Below, piece after piece: positions 36,409-47,442 of a stretch of DNA of 64,000 nucleotides (its first letter is position 1; the number at the start of each line of letters is the position of its first letter). Both the position numbers and the translations under genes were made by a program. The notes beneath the pieces were generated by a model, which saw only the letters and a list, made by a program, of their open reading frames with translations, was not told where the DNA came from and searched no databases. The stretch comes from Rhodocyclus purpureus (GTDB lineage Bacteria; Pseudomonadota; Gammaproteobacteria; Burkholderiales; Rhodocyclaceae), in NCBI RefSeq assembly GCF_016653115.1, contig NZ_NHRX01000027.1:1-64000 (forward strand), in the 5' to 3' direction.

Positions 36409-36598
36409 GGAGTCTTTGCGAATGCGGGAAAACATCGATTCTACTTGGTTTCGCGGGCAGTCAAAACCAGCGGCACTCCCGGCAACCACTCCCGCTGCGC
36501 CATCCGCCCTGGGTGAAGGTGAAGCAGCCGCATGGACGACCGCCGATTCGCGCGAACCGGCGCAGGAGTGACGAGGCCGCTGCCCAGGAGCAGCAGCC

Positions 36599-37545
36599 CG
36601 TCATCGCGAGCCAGCAGGGCGTGGCGATCCAGTGCGTAGGTCTCGCATCCAGTCGGCCGTGGAGGGCCGGCCAAGGCATGGAGACAGAAAAACGAACTGG
36701 ATTGCCACGGCGCTACGCGCCTCGCAATGACGCGAACCGGCGCGACGCGTCCGCAAAGGCCCGTCATCGCGAGCCCGCAGGGCGTGGCGATCCAGTGCGT
36801 AGGGCTCGCATCCGGTCGGCCGTGGAGGGCCGGCCAAGGCATGGAGACGGAAGAACGAACTGGATTGCCACGGCGCTACGCGCCTCGCAATGACGCGAAC
36901 CGGCGCGACGCGTCCGCAAAGGCACGTCATCGCGAGCCCGCAGGGCGTGGCGATCCAGTGCGTAGGGCTCGCATCCGGTCGGCTGTGGAGGGCCGGCAAG
37001 GGCGAGGAGACGGAAGAACGAACTGGATTGCCACGGCGCTACGCGCCTCGCAATGACGCGAACCGGCGCGACGCGTCCGCAAAGGCACGTCATCGCGAGC
37101 CCGCAGGGCGTGGCGATCCAGTACGTAGGTCTCGTATCCGGTCGCCCGTGGATGGCCGGCAAAGGCCAGGAGACGGAAGAACGAACTGGATTGCCACGGC
37201 GCTACGCGCCTCGCAATGACGCGAAGCGGCGCGTCCGCAAAGGCACGTCATCGCGAGCCCGCAGGGCGTGGCGATCCAGTGCGTAGGTCTCGCATCGGGT
37301 CGGCCGTGGATGGCCGGCAAGGGCGAGGAGACGGAAGAACGAACTGGATTGCCACGGCGCTGCGCGCCTCGCAATGACGCGGACAGGAGCGACACGTCCG
37401 CAAGGGCCCGTCATCGCGAGCCCGCAGGGCGTGGCGATCCAGTGCGTAGGGCTCGCATCCGGTCGGCCGTGGAGGGCCGGCAAGGGCGAGGAGACGGAAG
37501 AACGAACTGGATTGCCACGGCGCTGCGCGCCTCGCAATGACGCGA
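36599..37545. repeat. Tandem array of six 163-bp REP-type units
   Basis: Units begin with cgtcatcgcgag at 36599, 36762, 36925, 37088, 37246 and 37409; spacing is 163 bases except one 158-base unit. Each unit contains one arm (cgtcatcgcgagcccgcagg...gatccag) and, about 80 bases later, its reverse-complement-like partner (ctggattgccacggcgc...cgcaatgacg). The last unit ends near 37545. Copies differ by only a few bases, so expansion is recent. The array separates glyQ from lnt in an otherwise standard gene order. Confidence 0.9.
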
Positions 37546-37586
37546 GTTACTCAAATTGACCGGGTGTGTTTCATGCTCCAGCCGCT

Positions 37587-39209
37587 TCAGCGGCGCCTTG
37601 TCGCCAGCGCGACGATCAGGAGCAAGAGCGCGAGGTGCAGCAGCGGCCAGTCGCCGAAGCGGACGTAGGGGGTGCTGCCGCGGTAGCCGCGCACGGTGCC
37701 GGTCAGCGCGTCGCGCGTGAAGGTCGGCAGCGCGGCCTGCACGCGGCCGTCGGCGCCGATGATCGCGGTCATCCCGGTATTGGTCGCGCGCAGCATCATG
37801 CGTCCGCTCTCGAGCGCGCGCATCTGCGCGATCTGCAGGTGCTGTTGCGGCGCCAGCGAGTCGCCGAACCAGGCGACGTTGGAGAGATTGACGAGCAGCG
37901 TCGCCTGCGGCAGCGCGCGGATGATCTCGCTGCCGAAGACGTCCTCGTAGCAGATGTTCACCGCGACCTGCTGGCCGGCGATCGCCAGCGGCGGCTGCGT
38001 CGTCGTGCCCGGGGTGAAGTCCGACATCGGGATCGACAGCGCGCTCATGAACCAGGAGAAGCCCGGCGGCGTGAATTCGCCGAAGGGGACGAGGTGCGAC
38101 TTGGCGTAGCGCTGCGACGGCGAAACGCCGACGCTCACCGCCGTATTCATGTAACGCTCGCTGTCGCCGCTGGCGATGCCGAAGAGGACATCGCCCTGCT
38201 CGCGCGCGGCGAGCGCGGCGAGCGCGTCGAGGTAGTCGCGCGGCGCCTGCTCAAGGAAGACCGGCAGCGCGGTCTCGGGCAGGACGGTGAGCCTGGCCGG
38301 GTGTTCGAGCGCCAGCCGGTAGTAGGTGTCCAGCGATTCGGCGAAGCGCTCGGGGCGCCACTTCATCTCCAGCGGGACGTTGCCCTGCAGCAGGGCGACG
38401 CTGGTCGGCTCACCGAAGGGCTCGGTCCATTCGATCGTGCGCAGGCCGGCACCGCCGGCGAGCAGCAGGCAGGCGACGACGAGCGGCAGCCCGGCTGCCG
38501 CAGCCTGTCGGTCCGCGGCACGGCGCGCGCCAGCCAATCCGCGCAGCGTTTCGGCGAGCAGTCCGCCGAGCGCCGCCGTCAGCAGGCCGACGCCGAACAC
38601 GCCGAACAGCGGCGCGAAACCGGCGAGCGGGCTCGGCGGCGTCTGCGCGTAGCCGACTGCCAGCCAGGGGAAACCCGTAAACAAGAAACCGCGCAGCCAT
38701 TCGGACAGCGCCCACAGCGCGGCGAAGAGCCCGACGCGCGCGAAGACGAGGCCCGCGCGGCGAACGAGCGAACGCTCGTCGCCCGGCTGCGGCGCCAGGC
38801 GAACGAACAGCGCGCCGGCTGCCGCCGGGAACAGCGCGAGACCGGCGCAGAAGGCCAGCGTCGCCGCCGCCGCTGCCGCCGCCGGCATGCCGCCGAAGAC
38901 GCTCAGGCTGACATAGACCCAGGAGACCCCGGCACCGAAGAAGCCGAAGCCGAAGGCGCCGCCGAGCCAGGCCCCGGCAGCGACCGTGCGCGCACGCATG
39001 AGCAGCGCGTAGAGCCCGCCGAGCGTCAGCCAGACGAGCGGAAAGGCAGCGAGCGGGGCAAAGGCGGCGACGCTTGCCGCGCCGAGCAGAGCCGCGATCG
39101 GCAGGGACCAGCGCCCCTCCGGCGGCAGCACGCGCTTCTGCCCGTGCACGGCACCCGGCGCATCCTGCGGCTGCGGCCGCTCGGGCGGCGTCGTGCTCGC
39201 TCGCGGCAT
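37587..39209 (-). CDS. lnt: Apolipoprotein N-acyltransferase
   Basis: A 540-residue inner-membrane enzyme that adds the third acyl chain to lipoproteins. About six hydrophobic segments fill residues 30-230. The nitrilase-type periplasmic domain follows with the catalytic Glu in LPETALP, Lys in AKSHLVPFGEF and Cys in VNICYEDVFG. A C-terminal helix (LLHLALLLLIVALATRRR) closes it. ATG 39209 is used; a GTG lies one codon upstream. Ten bases separate it from corC. Confidence 0.93.
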   Translation of the reverse strand: MPRASTTPPERPQPQDAPGAVHGQKRVLPPEGRWSLPIAALLGAASVAAFAPLAAFPLVWLTLGGLYALLMRARTVAAGAWLGGAFGFGFFGAGVSWVYVSLSVFGGMPAAAAAAATLAFCAGLALFPAAAGALFVRLAPQPGDERSLVRRAGLVFARVGLFAALWALSEWLRGFLFTGFPWLAVGYAQTPPSPLAGFAPLFGVFGVGLLTAALGGLLAETLRGLAGARRAADRQAAAAGLPLVVACLLLAGGAGLRTIEWTEPFGEPTSVALLQGNVPLEMKWRPERFAESLDTYYRLALEHPARLTVLPETALPVFLEQAPRDYLDALAALAAREQGDVLFGIASGDSERYMNTAVSVGVSPSQRYAKSHLVPFGEFTPPGFSWFMSALSIPMSDFTPGTTTQPPLAIAGQQVAVNICYEDVFGSEIIRALPQATLLVNLSNVAWFGDSLAPQQHLQIAQMRALESGRMMLRATNTGMTAIIGADGRVQAALPTFTRDALTGTVRGYRGSTPYVRFGDWPLLHLALLLLIVALATRRR

Positions 39210-39219
39210 CACTTCCAGA

Positions 39220-40062
39220 CTAGGGGCGATCGCCGGCCTCCGCGAGCGGGCTGACCAGCAGCGTGTACAGCCGGCGGCCGTCGGCGCGCAGGACCTGGAA
39301 GCGGACGCCGTCGATATCGACCAACTCGCCGCTCCGCGGCACGCGGTCGAGGTGGTGCAGGATCAGGCCGCCGACGGTGTCGAACTCCTCGTCGGCGAAA
39401 TTCGTGGCGAAGGCGCTGTTGAAGTCGTCGATCTCGGTCTGCGCCTTCACGCGGTAGCGCCCCGAGTGGTCGATCTGGATGTTGCCGTCGGCCTCGTCGA
39501 AGTCGTACTCGTCCTCGATGTCGCCGACGATCTGCTCGAGGACGTCCTCGATCGTCACCAGCCCGCAGGCGCCGCCGTACTCGTCGACGACGATCGCCAT
39601 GTGGTTGCGCGACACACGGAACTCGCGCAGGAGCACGTTGAGGCGCTTCGACTCGGGGATGAATACCGCCGGGCGCAGCCAAGCGCGCAGGTCGAAGCCT
39701 TCCTCGGCATGGATGCGCAGCAGATCCTTGGCCAGCAGGACGCCAATGACGTTGTCGCGCCCCCCCTCGACGACCGGGAAGCGCGAGTGCCCGGTGGCGA
39801 TGACGAAGGAGAGGATCTCGTCGAGCGAATCGACGACGTCGATGACGTCCATCTGCGCGCGCGGCACCATCACGTCGCGGACGCTGGTGTCGGACGCCGA
39901 GAGCGCGCCTTCGATGATCGTCAGCGCGTCAGAATCGAGCAGGTTGCGCTCGAAGGCGGAATGCAGGAGTTGCAGAAGCTGTTCGCGGTCCTCCGGCTCG
40001 CGCAGGAGGAACGACGAGAGACGTTCCAGAAATCCGGGTCTGGAACCCGTGCTACTGTCCAT
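39220..40062 (-). CDS. corC: CorC-family CBS-domain protein
   Basis: 280 residues: a short N-terminal region, a CBS pair (about 65-185, with VRDVMVPRAQMDVID and HMAIVVDEYGGACGLVTIEDVLEQIVGDI), then the CorC/HlyC transporter-associated domain to the end. No transmembrane segment. Historically named for magnesium/cobalt efflux; this cytoplasmic form next to ybeY and lnt is thought to act in envelope or ion homeostasis. Start 40062 is an ATG with no competing candidate. Confidence 0.9.
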   Translation of the reverse strand: MDSSTGSRPGFLERLSSFLLREPEDREQLLQLLHSAFERNLLDSDALTIIEGALSASDTSVRDVMVPRAQMDVIDVVDSLDEILSFVIATGHSRFPVVEGGRDNVIGVLLAKDLLRIHAEEGFDLRAWLRPAVFIPESKRLNVLLREFRVSRNHMAIVVDEYGGACGLVTIEDVLEQIVGDIEDEYDFDEADGNIQIDHSGRYRVKAQTEIDDFNSAFATNFADEEFDTVGGLILHHLDRVPRSGELVDIDGVRFQVLRADGRRLYTLLVSPLAEAGDRP

Positions 40063-40142
40063 AAACTGTGTCAGCCCCCTCCGGGTGCCGGGAAGCGGTG
40101 CTCGCCGCGGGCTCAGCCGCGGCTCCGCTCACTCCCGGCGCC

Positions 40143-40596
40143 TCATTCTTCGTCGGCGTACGGATCCGGATAGCCCAGTCCCGCGAGTATCCGGCGCTCG
40201 CGCTCCTCCATGTCCTCGGCATCTTCTTCGCTGTCTTCGTGGTCGTAGCCGAGAAGATGCAGAATACCATGGACGATCAGATGGGCATAATGCGCATCAG
40301 CCGTGCGTCCCTGCTCGGCCGCCTCGCGCAGCGCCACTTCGGCACAGACGACGAGGTCGCCGCAGACGACCGGCTCGACCTCGTAGGGGAAGGAGAGGAC
40401 GTTGGTCGCGTAATCCTTGCCGCGGTAATCGCGGTTGAGCACCCGTCCTTCTTCCGGATCGACGAAGCGGACGACGATCTTGCCGCCGCGTCCGCCATCC
40501 ACGTCGATCGCCGCGCGCACCCAGCGCCGGATCGAAGTGCGCAAGGGTACGTCGCTCGCGTTACACGCATATTGCACCGACAGGTCGAGACGACGG

Positions 40597-40610
<14 letters not shown>
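40143..40610 (-). CDS. ybeY: Endoribonuclease YbeY (16S rRNA maturation)
   Basis: 155 residues. The zinc motif [11 protein letters not shown] near residue 112 is the diagnostic H3 signature. [18 protein letters not shown] is the conserved middle region. YbeY acts in 16S rRNA 3' processing and 70S quality control. ATG 40610 (MQNVSRRLD) gives the family length; the frame is open to 40688. It overlaps phoH by 14 bases. Confidence 0.93.
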
Positions 40611-41612
<1,002 letters not shown>

Positions 41613-41616
<4 letters not shown>

Positions 41617-42968
41617 GCGGCGGCCTCGCCGCTGTCGTGCGTGAGCACCTCGCCGCGCAGCGAGTGCGGCAGCGCGGCGGTGATGCGCACGTCGATGAAG
41701 TGGCCGATCAGGCGCGGCGCGCCGGCGAAGTTCACGATGCGGTTGTTGTCAGTGCGGCCGGCGAGCTCCTTGGCGTCCTTCTTCGACGGTCCTTCGACGA
41801 CGACGCGCTGCACGCTGCCGACCATGGACTGCGACACCTCCTGCGCGAGTTCGTCGATGCGCTTCTGCAGACGCAGCAGACGCGCGCTCTTCACCTCGGC
41901 CGGGATGTCGTCGGCCATGTCGGCCGCCGGCGTCCCCGGACGCGCGCTGTAGATGAACGAGAACGACGCGTCGAAACCGACCTCGTCGATCAGGCGCATG
42001 GTCTTCTCGAAGTCCTCGTCGGTCTCGCCGGGGAAGCCGACGATGAAGTCAGAGGACAGGGAGAGGTCGGGGCGCGCGGCGCGCAGGCGACGCACCAGGC
42101 TCTTGTACTCGAGCGCCGTATAGCCGCGCTTCATCGCCGCGAGGATGCGGTCGGAGCCCGACTGCACCGGCAGGTGCAGGTGCGAGACCAGCTTCGGCAC
42201 GCGCGCATAGACATCGATCAGGCGCTGCGTCAGCTCGCAGGGGTGCGAGGTCGTGTAGCGGATGCGCTCGATGCCGGGAATCTCGGCGATGTACTCGATC
42301 AGCATCGCCAGGTCGGCAAAATCGGAATCGCTGCCGGCCAGCGCGCCGCGGTAGGCATTGACGTTCTGCCCGAGCAGCGTCACCTCGCCGACGCCCTGCC
42401 CGGCGAGCCCGGCGACCTCGGTGAGCACGTCGTCGAACGGACGCGACACTTCCTGCCCGCGCGTATAGGGAACGATGCAGTAGGTGCAGAACTTGCTGCA
42501 GCCTTCCATGATCGAGACGAAGGCCGAGTTGCCCTCGACCGTCGCCGGCGGCAGGTGGTCGAACTTCTCGATCTCGGGGAAGGAGACGTCGACCTGCGGC
42601 TTGCCCAGCCGCTGCCGTTCGGCGAGCAGTTGCGGCAGCCGGTGCAGGGTCTGCGGGCCGAACACGAGGTCGACGTAGGGCGCGCGCGCGACGATCGCCT
42701 CGCCCTCCTGGCTGGCGACGCAGCCACCGACGCCGATGATCAGGTCGGGCTTCTGCAGCTTCAGGAGACGCATGCGCCCGAGGTCGTGGAAGACCCGTTC
42801 CTGCGCCTTCTCGCGCACCGAGCAGGTGTTGAAGAGAACGATGTCGGCGTCTTCGGGCTTGTCGGTACGGACGACTTCGGTGTGAGCAGCGAGCACGTCG
42901 GCCATCTTGTCCGAGTCGTACTCGTTCATCTGGCACCCGAAGGTGCGGATGAACAATTTTTTGGCCAT
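41613..42968 (-). CDS. miaB: tRNA-2-methylthio-N6-dimethylallyladenosine synthase
   Basis: A 451-residue radical-SAM methylthiotransferase modifying A37 of tRNAs. The N-terminal MTTase domain has Cys in FGCQMNE, CSVREKA and GGCVASQ (auxiliary cluster). The radical SAM motif is CSKFCTYC near residue 158, and a C-terminal TRAM domain ends the protein. First gene of the miaB-phoH-ybeY-corC-lnt operon; the 5' region carries REP repeats. Confidence 0.95.
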
Positions 42969-43149
42969 TGAGGGATTCAGCGGGAGAGAAATACGGAGAG
43001 GAGTCGCTGCCGGGGAGCACGGCCGCGGCGGCGGCCTGAAAGGCGACGAATCGCCGAAGCCCCCGGGCGGAGGGAAGCGGCATTATAGACAAGCTCGCCG
43101 GGCACGGGCAGGCTCGCTGCGGCGGCGGCCGCCGAGATGGAAGAACGAA

Positions 43150-43369
43150 CTGGATTGCCACGACGCTACGCGCCTCGCAATGACGGCAGCGCAGCGAATC
43201 CGTCATCGCGAGCCCGCAGCGCGTGGCCATCGAGACAACGCGTCATCGCGAGCCCGAAGGGCGTGGCGATCCAGTGCGTAGGTCTCGCATCGGTTCGCCC
43301 GAGTTGGCGAGGTCGCGAAGCTGGAGGAACGAACTGGATTGCCACGGCGCTGCGCGCCTCGCAATGACC
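43150..43369. repeat. Cluster of four REP arms between miaB and an oxidoreductase gene
   Basis: Arms at about 43150-43184, 43201-43235 (degraded), 43241-43274 and 43334-43369 alternate in orientation and match the arms of the 36.6-37.5 kb array, including the gtgcgtaggtctcgcat spacer. It occupies most of the 557-base gap between divergent genes. Confidence 0.8.
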
Positions 43370-43430
43370 GAATCCGCGCCCCGGTCGCCTCCGATTCGGG
43401 CCAACCGGCCCTCCCACGACAACTTCGCAG

Positions 43431-43456
43431 GTCGGGGTGGCGCAGCGTAAGCCGAC
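43431..43456. repeat. Dispersed 'gtcgggtt' palindrome, copy 2 (diverged)
   Basis: gtcggggtggcgcag and cgtaagccgac form an imperfect palindrome related to the copies at 10998, 51971 and 57146. Confidence 0.5.
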
Positions 43457-43525
43457 GAGACGGAGTTTGTCATAAGCGGGCAACCCGGCGAAACTTGCAC
43501 CACCCCATCAAGGAAAGGATCTCCC

Positions 43526-44533
43526 ATGCAAGCCATTCGACTGCGCCACCCCGCCGGCCTCGACCAACTGGAACTCGTGGACCTGCCCGACCCCGGCCAA
43601 CCCGGTGCGGGCGAGATACGCGTCAGGCTGCACGCGAGTTCGCTCAACTACCACGACCTCGCCGTCGTCAGCGGGTACATGCCGGCGGACGACGGACGCA
43701 TCCCGATGTCCGACGGCGCCGGCGTCGTCGAAGCGGTCGGGCCGGGTGTCAGCGAGTTCGCTCCGGGCGACCACGTGGTCTCGACCTTCTTCCCGACCTG
43801 GCTGAACGGCGATCCGCCCATCGCCGATTTCTCGACGACACCGGGCGACGGCGTGGACGGCTACGCGCGCGAGCTCGTGGTCGCGCCGTGGACGGCCTTC
43901 ACGCGGGCGCCGCAGGGCTACAGCCATGCCGAGGCCGCCACCCTGACCACCGCGGGCCTGACCGCCTGGCGCGCGCTGGTCGTGAACGGCGGTCTGCGCG
44001 CGGGCGACACGGTGCTGGTGCTGGGCACGGGTGGCGTTTCGGTCTTCGCGCTGCAGATCGCCAAGGCGATGGGCGCCACGGTGATCGCCACGTCCTCTTC
44101 GGACGAAAAGCTCGAACGGGCGCGCCAGCTCGGCGCCGACCACCTCGTGAACTACCGCCGCGAGGAAAACTGGGGCGAACGCGTGCGCGAGCTCACCCAC
44201 GGGCGTGGCGTGGACCACGTGGTCGAGGTCGGCGGCCCGGGGACCCTGGCCCAGTCGATCACCGCAACCCGCATCGGCGGCCACATCGCGCTGATCGGCG
44301 TATTGACGGGCTTGGGCGGCCAGGTCCCCACCGCGGCGCTGATGGCGCGCCAGCAACGCCTGCAGGGACTGATCGTCGGCAGCCGCCAGCACCAGATCGA
44401 CCTGGTGCGCGCCGTCGAAGCCACCGGGATCAAGCCGGTGATCGACAAGTCCTTCGCCCTGCCCGAGATTGCCGAAGCCTTCAAACTGCAGCGTTCGGGC
44501 GGGCACTTCGGCAAGATCGTGCTCGAGTTTTGA
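43526..44533 (+). CDS. Zinc-independent alcohol dehydrogenase/quinone oxidoreductase (MDR family)
   Basis: A 335-residue medium-chain dehydrogenase/reductase. The N-terminal GroES-like domain has LHASSLNYHDLAVVSG and GDHVVSTFFPTW but lacks the catalytic-zinc cysteine and the structural-zinc Cys cluster. The Rossmann motif is VLVLGTGGVSVFALQIAK near residue 168. NAD(P)H-dependent reduction of a quinone, enone or aldehyde is likely; the substrate is unknown. AAGGAAAGG lies upstream of the ATG. Monocistronic, ended by a hairpin. Confidence 0.82.
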   Translation: MQAIRLRHPAGLDQLELVDLPDPGQPGAGEIRVRLHASSLNYHDLAVVSGYMPADDGRIPMSDGAGVVEAVGPGVSEFAPGDHVVSTFFPTWLNGDPPIADFSTTPGDGVDGYARELVVAPWTAFTRAPQGYSHAEAATLTTAGLTAWRALVVNGGLRAGDTVLVLGTGGVSVFALQIAKAMGATVIATSSSDEKLERARQLGADHLVNYRREENWGERVRELTHGRGVDHVVEVGGPGTLAQSITATRIGGHIALIGVLTGLGGQVPTAALMARQQRLQGLIVGSRQHQIDLVRAVEATGIKPVIDKSFALPEIAEAFKLQRSGGHFGKIVLEF

Positions 44534-44545
44534 CGTGACCAGGAA

Positions 44546-44561
44546 GGCCCGGATTCGGGCC
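44546..44561 (+). terminator. Hairpin after the oxidoreductase gene
   Basis: ggcccg (44546-44551) and cgggcc (44556-44561) over a gatt loop, extended by gga/tcc outside. It lies 12 bases after the stop, in the gap before the convergent Zorya operon. Confidence 0.5.
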
Positions 44562-44619
44562 CTCCAAATTATGGTGACGGTATGTGTTAACGCCGACCGA
44601 TTTCCGTACAAATCTGGCG

Positions 44620-47442
44620 TCACCGCGCCCGCAATGTCCCTGCCAAGAGAGCATCGTAGTCTTCCTTGGTGAACGCAGGGGCCGCGAGTAGATTCTGTGC
44701 GAGCTCGCGCTTGCGGTTCATCAGTTGCTGAAGCTGCATGTCGAAACTGAATTCCTCTGCCTCAGGTAACACGGCGAGCGGATAGTAAATATGTACAGGC
44801 TTGGTCTGACCAATCCGGTAAACGCGATCGGAGCACTGATCTTCGACTGCCGGATTCCACCAGCGCGAGAGATGCACGACATGATTCGCTGCGGTAAGCG
44901 TTAGCCCGACGCCACCAGCCTTCGGCGAAAGAAGCATGACATCGAACCCCCTATCTCGCTGAAAGAGATCGACCCGCTCTTGTCTGGCTTCGGTGCTGAC
45001 TTGACCATTGATGACCATAGGCAGCCGCGGAAGGCCGTAGCGCCGCTTGAGTAACAACGGGAGCTGGTCCGCCTCCTGAAGATCCAGCGACTCCAGGAAG
45101 ATCAGAACCTTCTCCCCCTTCTCTGCGATTCGATCGAGAATCTCGATTGTTGCTTTCAAGCGCGCCGAGTCCTCAACGAGCAGTTCGCTTGACTGGGCCG
45201 TACCCTCGATCAGCACGGGATGCAAAGAGATGCGCCGCAAAGCATGGATCATCCCCAAGGTCCCTTCCGGACCGGAGAGTTCCTTTACGGCGATTGCCCG
45301 CATGTAGGCTTCTCGTTGGCGCTCGGGCATGGAAACCTGGACGACATGCTCGTGTTTCCTGGGCAGCCCTTCGAGTTTGTCGCTCTTGAGCCGACGCAGG
45401 AGCATTTTCGGTGCGCCGGGAGTGTCGTGGCTCTCGTCTTGCCAAACTAGACTGCGAAGAGCCGCCACATCGGCACCCTCGCCTTCGTACCGGGCACTGA
45501 AGCTCTTGAGATCTGCCAGAGCCCCTGGCTGAACCGTATCGGCGATGCACCAGAGGTCAGCGAGCCGGTTTTCGACGGGGGTGCCGGTCAATGCCACTAC
45601 AAAGTCGGCGTTCAACGCCTTCGCCGCATGGGTCATCCGCGCCTTAGGCGATTTGATCTTCTGCGCTTCATCGAGGATCACTGCGCTGAAGAGTACTGCA
45701 CCAAAGCTGAGCTGGTAGTCCGAGACAGCCTCGTAGTTGGCCAGTACGACGTCTCCACTAGCCAGTCTCGCGGTGTCGAGTACAGCCGTACCGTCAAGGT
45801 GACGCCCGCGGCGCAATGACCGAAGATGCTCACCATAGGCTCTGACTAGTGATCCGAGTCCTGGGGCCAGAAGATGCTCTTCAATCTCGCGCTCCCAGTT
45901 CCTCAGCAGTCCGACTGGCGCTACGATAAGCATCGGCTTTCTCTTCACCTCACCGTGCTCCATCAGTTCGCGGAGCCACTGGCAGAAGGCCAGAGCCTGG
46001 AAGGTCTTTCCGAGCCCCATATCGTCACAGAGCATTGCACCGCGACTTCCCTCCAGCCAGTGGCGCTGCAGCCACTGGACGCCAAACTCCTGATGCGGCT
46101 TCGGGGACGTCCGCAACCCGCCGGGCAGGCGTATTGTGCCCGGACGTTTGCCGACGGAGACCTTGTTGAACGAGGCTTGCTCGAAGTTGGTCTCGATGAT
46201 GAGGACCAGGATAGTCCCTTGGTCTTTCACATCCGTAGAGCTTCCCGTTTCCCGCTTTTCCAAAGCAGACTGAAGCTGTTCAAGCGCCTTGAGATTGTTC
46301 GGCGTTGCCGGGACCGACTTGTCACCAATAATAGAAGTTGCCTCCTCTGCGGTGATCGCCTGGCGCATGGCGCTCACTGCGGCGGACAGGGACTCCTTGT
46401 CGAGGGGTATCTCTACGCCATCAACACGCACTCCACTGGCTGTCGGTGCTGCCCAATTCTGTGGATCGATTTTGATCCAAGGTAGTACAGGAGCAGTCCA
46501 CTCCCCCACATCTCGCACGCGCTCTGCAAAGTGCTCAGTCTCCACGAAAACAGAGGGTGCCGTGTCATCCAAGCCCAGTAGTTCCCTGATTGATGCTTCC
46601 GGGCGCATCGCTGCACACTTGCGCTGCTCGGCCGGAGCCTTCCTCAGCTTCCTGACTGCGGCCAATGCCTGCTGTAAGTGTTCGTCGACGACCACATAAG
46701 TGCCTTGCGTGATTGGAAACGCCGGGACCCCCTCCCGCAGTTGATCCAGTCGCTGAGGAAAAAGGCGTTCATCAACCTCGGTCAAGGCTCTTACGTGTTC
46801 GATTCCTCCCCCGTCCGCCGCGGGCCTTGCCGCCAGCAGGACTGGTTCCACTTGGACGTCGCCCCTATCGTCAGTAATGATGCTGAAAGTAAGGAAGGAA
46901 GCGGTAACAACCCTGAACGACCTGAGGAAACCGTCGGTCAGCCCGCTGGCATGTTCCTCGCCCAGAGCCTGGCGAATGCGTGCCCAAAGACGGAACTGCT
47001 CTTCCCAAGAGTCCGCAGCGGGCCGGTTGAAATCCTCGACCATCGACAGAACCTGAAAAATCGGCGAAGGAATACGGAAAGTCTGTCCCCGCCACTCCAG
47101 CCACAGACCGTTCCGCTGCGCATCACGCGCGGGAACCGTCTTACCAGGCTGCAGCCAGCGCACAGCAACGCTCGCGCCGGGTTTGCCTATGGCCCCCGAC
47201 AAGCGTATGTCAAACCCCAAGGAAACATTGGGTGGTAACCCAAGGCCACGAGCGACGCTCTCCGACCACGTCGCAACGCTGAATGCAGGAACCGACAGCT
47301 TGTTTCCGGAGATGCGTGCTTCTCCGGCTTCAATCGCGTTCGCTATTGCACTGGCCGACGGCAAGGGTAGACTGCCGATCCATTCGTTCAGGCTGATTGG
47401 CAACAGCCAGATGACTTCTTTTGGACCGAAGACAACGCTCAC
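44620..47442 (-). CDS. zorD: Zorya ZorD, SNF2-type helicase/nuclease
   Basis: A 940-residue Swi2/Snf2 ATPase. Walker A is CDDMGLGKTFQALAF near residue 473, the DExx box ILDEAQKIKSPKARMTHAAK near 590, TGTPVENRLADLW near 618, and motif VI region SRWWNPAVEDQCSDRVYRIGQ near 872. In type I Zorya, ZorD is the DNA-acting effector recruited against phage DNA after the ZorAB motor fires. Its GTG start overlaps zorC by four bases (GTGA), and it is the last gene of the four-gene operon. A lone SNF2 helicase or DISARM-type protein is excluded by the ZorA-B-C neighbours. Confidence 0.88.
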   Translation of the reverse strand: MSVVFGPKEVIWLLPISLNEWIGSLPLPSASAIANAIEAGEARISGNKLSVPAFSVATWSESVARGLGLPPNVSLGFDIRLSGAIGKPGASVAVRWLQPGKTVPARDAQRNGLWLEWRGQTFRIPSPIFQVLSMVEDFNRPAADSWEEQFRLWARIRQALGEEHASGLTDGFLRSFRVVTASFLTFSIITDDRGDVQVEPVLLAARPAADGGGIEHVRALTEVDERLFPQRLDQLREGVPAFPITQGTYVVVDEHLQQALAAVRKLRKAPAEQRKCAAMRPEASIRELLGLDDTAPSVFVETEHFAERVRDVGEWTAPVLPWIKIDPQNWAAPTASGVRVDGVEIPLDKESLSAAVSAMRQAITAEEATSIIGDKSVPATPNNLKALEQLQSALEKRETGSSTDVKDQGTILVLIIETNFEQASFNKVSVGKRPGTIRLPGGLRTSPKPHQEFGVQWLQRHWLEGSRGAMLCDDMGLGKTFQALAFCQWLRELMEHGEVKRKPMLIVAPVGLLRNWEREIEEHLLAPGLGSLVRAYGEHLRSLRRGRHLDGTAVLDTARLASGDVVLANYEAVSDYQLSFGAVLFSAVILDEAQKIKSPKARMTHAAKALNADFVVALTGTPVENRLADLWCIADTVQPGALADLKSFSARYEGEGADVAALRSLVWQDESHDTPGAPKMLLRRLKSDKLEGLPRKHEHVVQVSMPERQREAYMRAIAVKELSGPEGTLGMIHALRRISLHPVLIEGTAQSSELLVEDSARLKATIEILDRIAEKGEKVLIFLESLDLQEADQLPLLLKRRYGLPRLPMVINGQVSTEARQERVDLFQRDRGFDVMLLSPKAGGVGLTLTAANHVVHLSRWWNPAVEDQCSDRVYRIGQTKPVHIYYPLAVLPEAEEFSFDMQLQQLMNRKRELAQNLLAAPAFTKEDYDALLAGTLRAR

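Noticed and set aside
36513-37559. Overlapping open frames of 60-130 codons in the repeat array
   Set aside because: They recur with each 163-bp unit in both strands and reflect the repeat sequence, not proteins.
44620-47442. DISARM or stand-alone SNF2 helicase system
   Set aside because: No methyltransferase, DUF1998 or PLD gene is present; the ZorA-B-C neighbours explain it.
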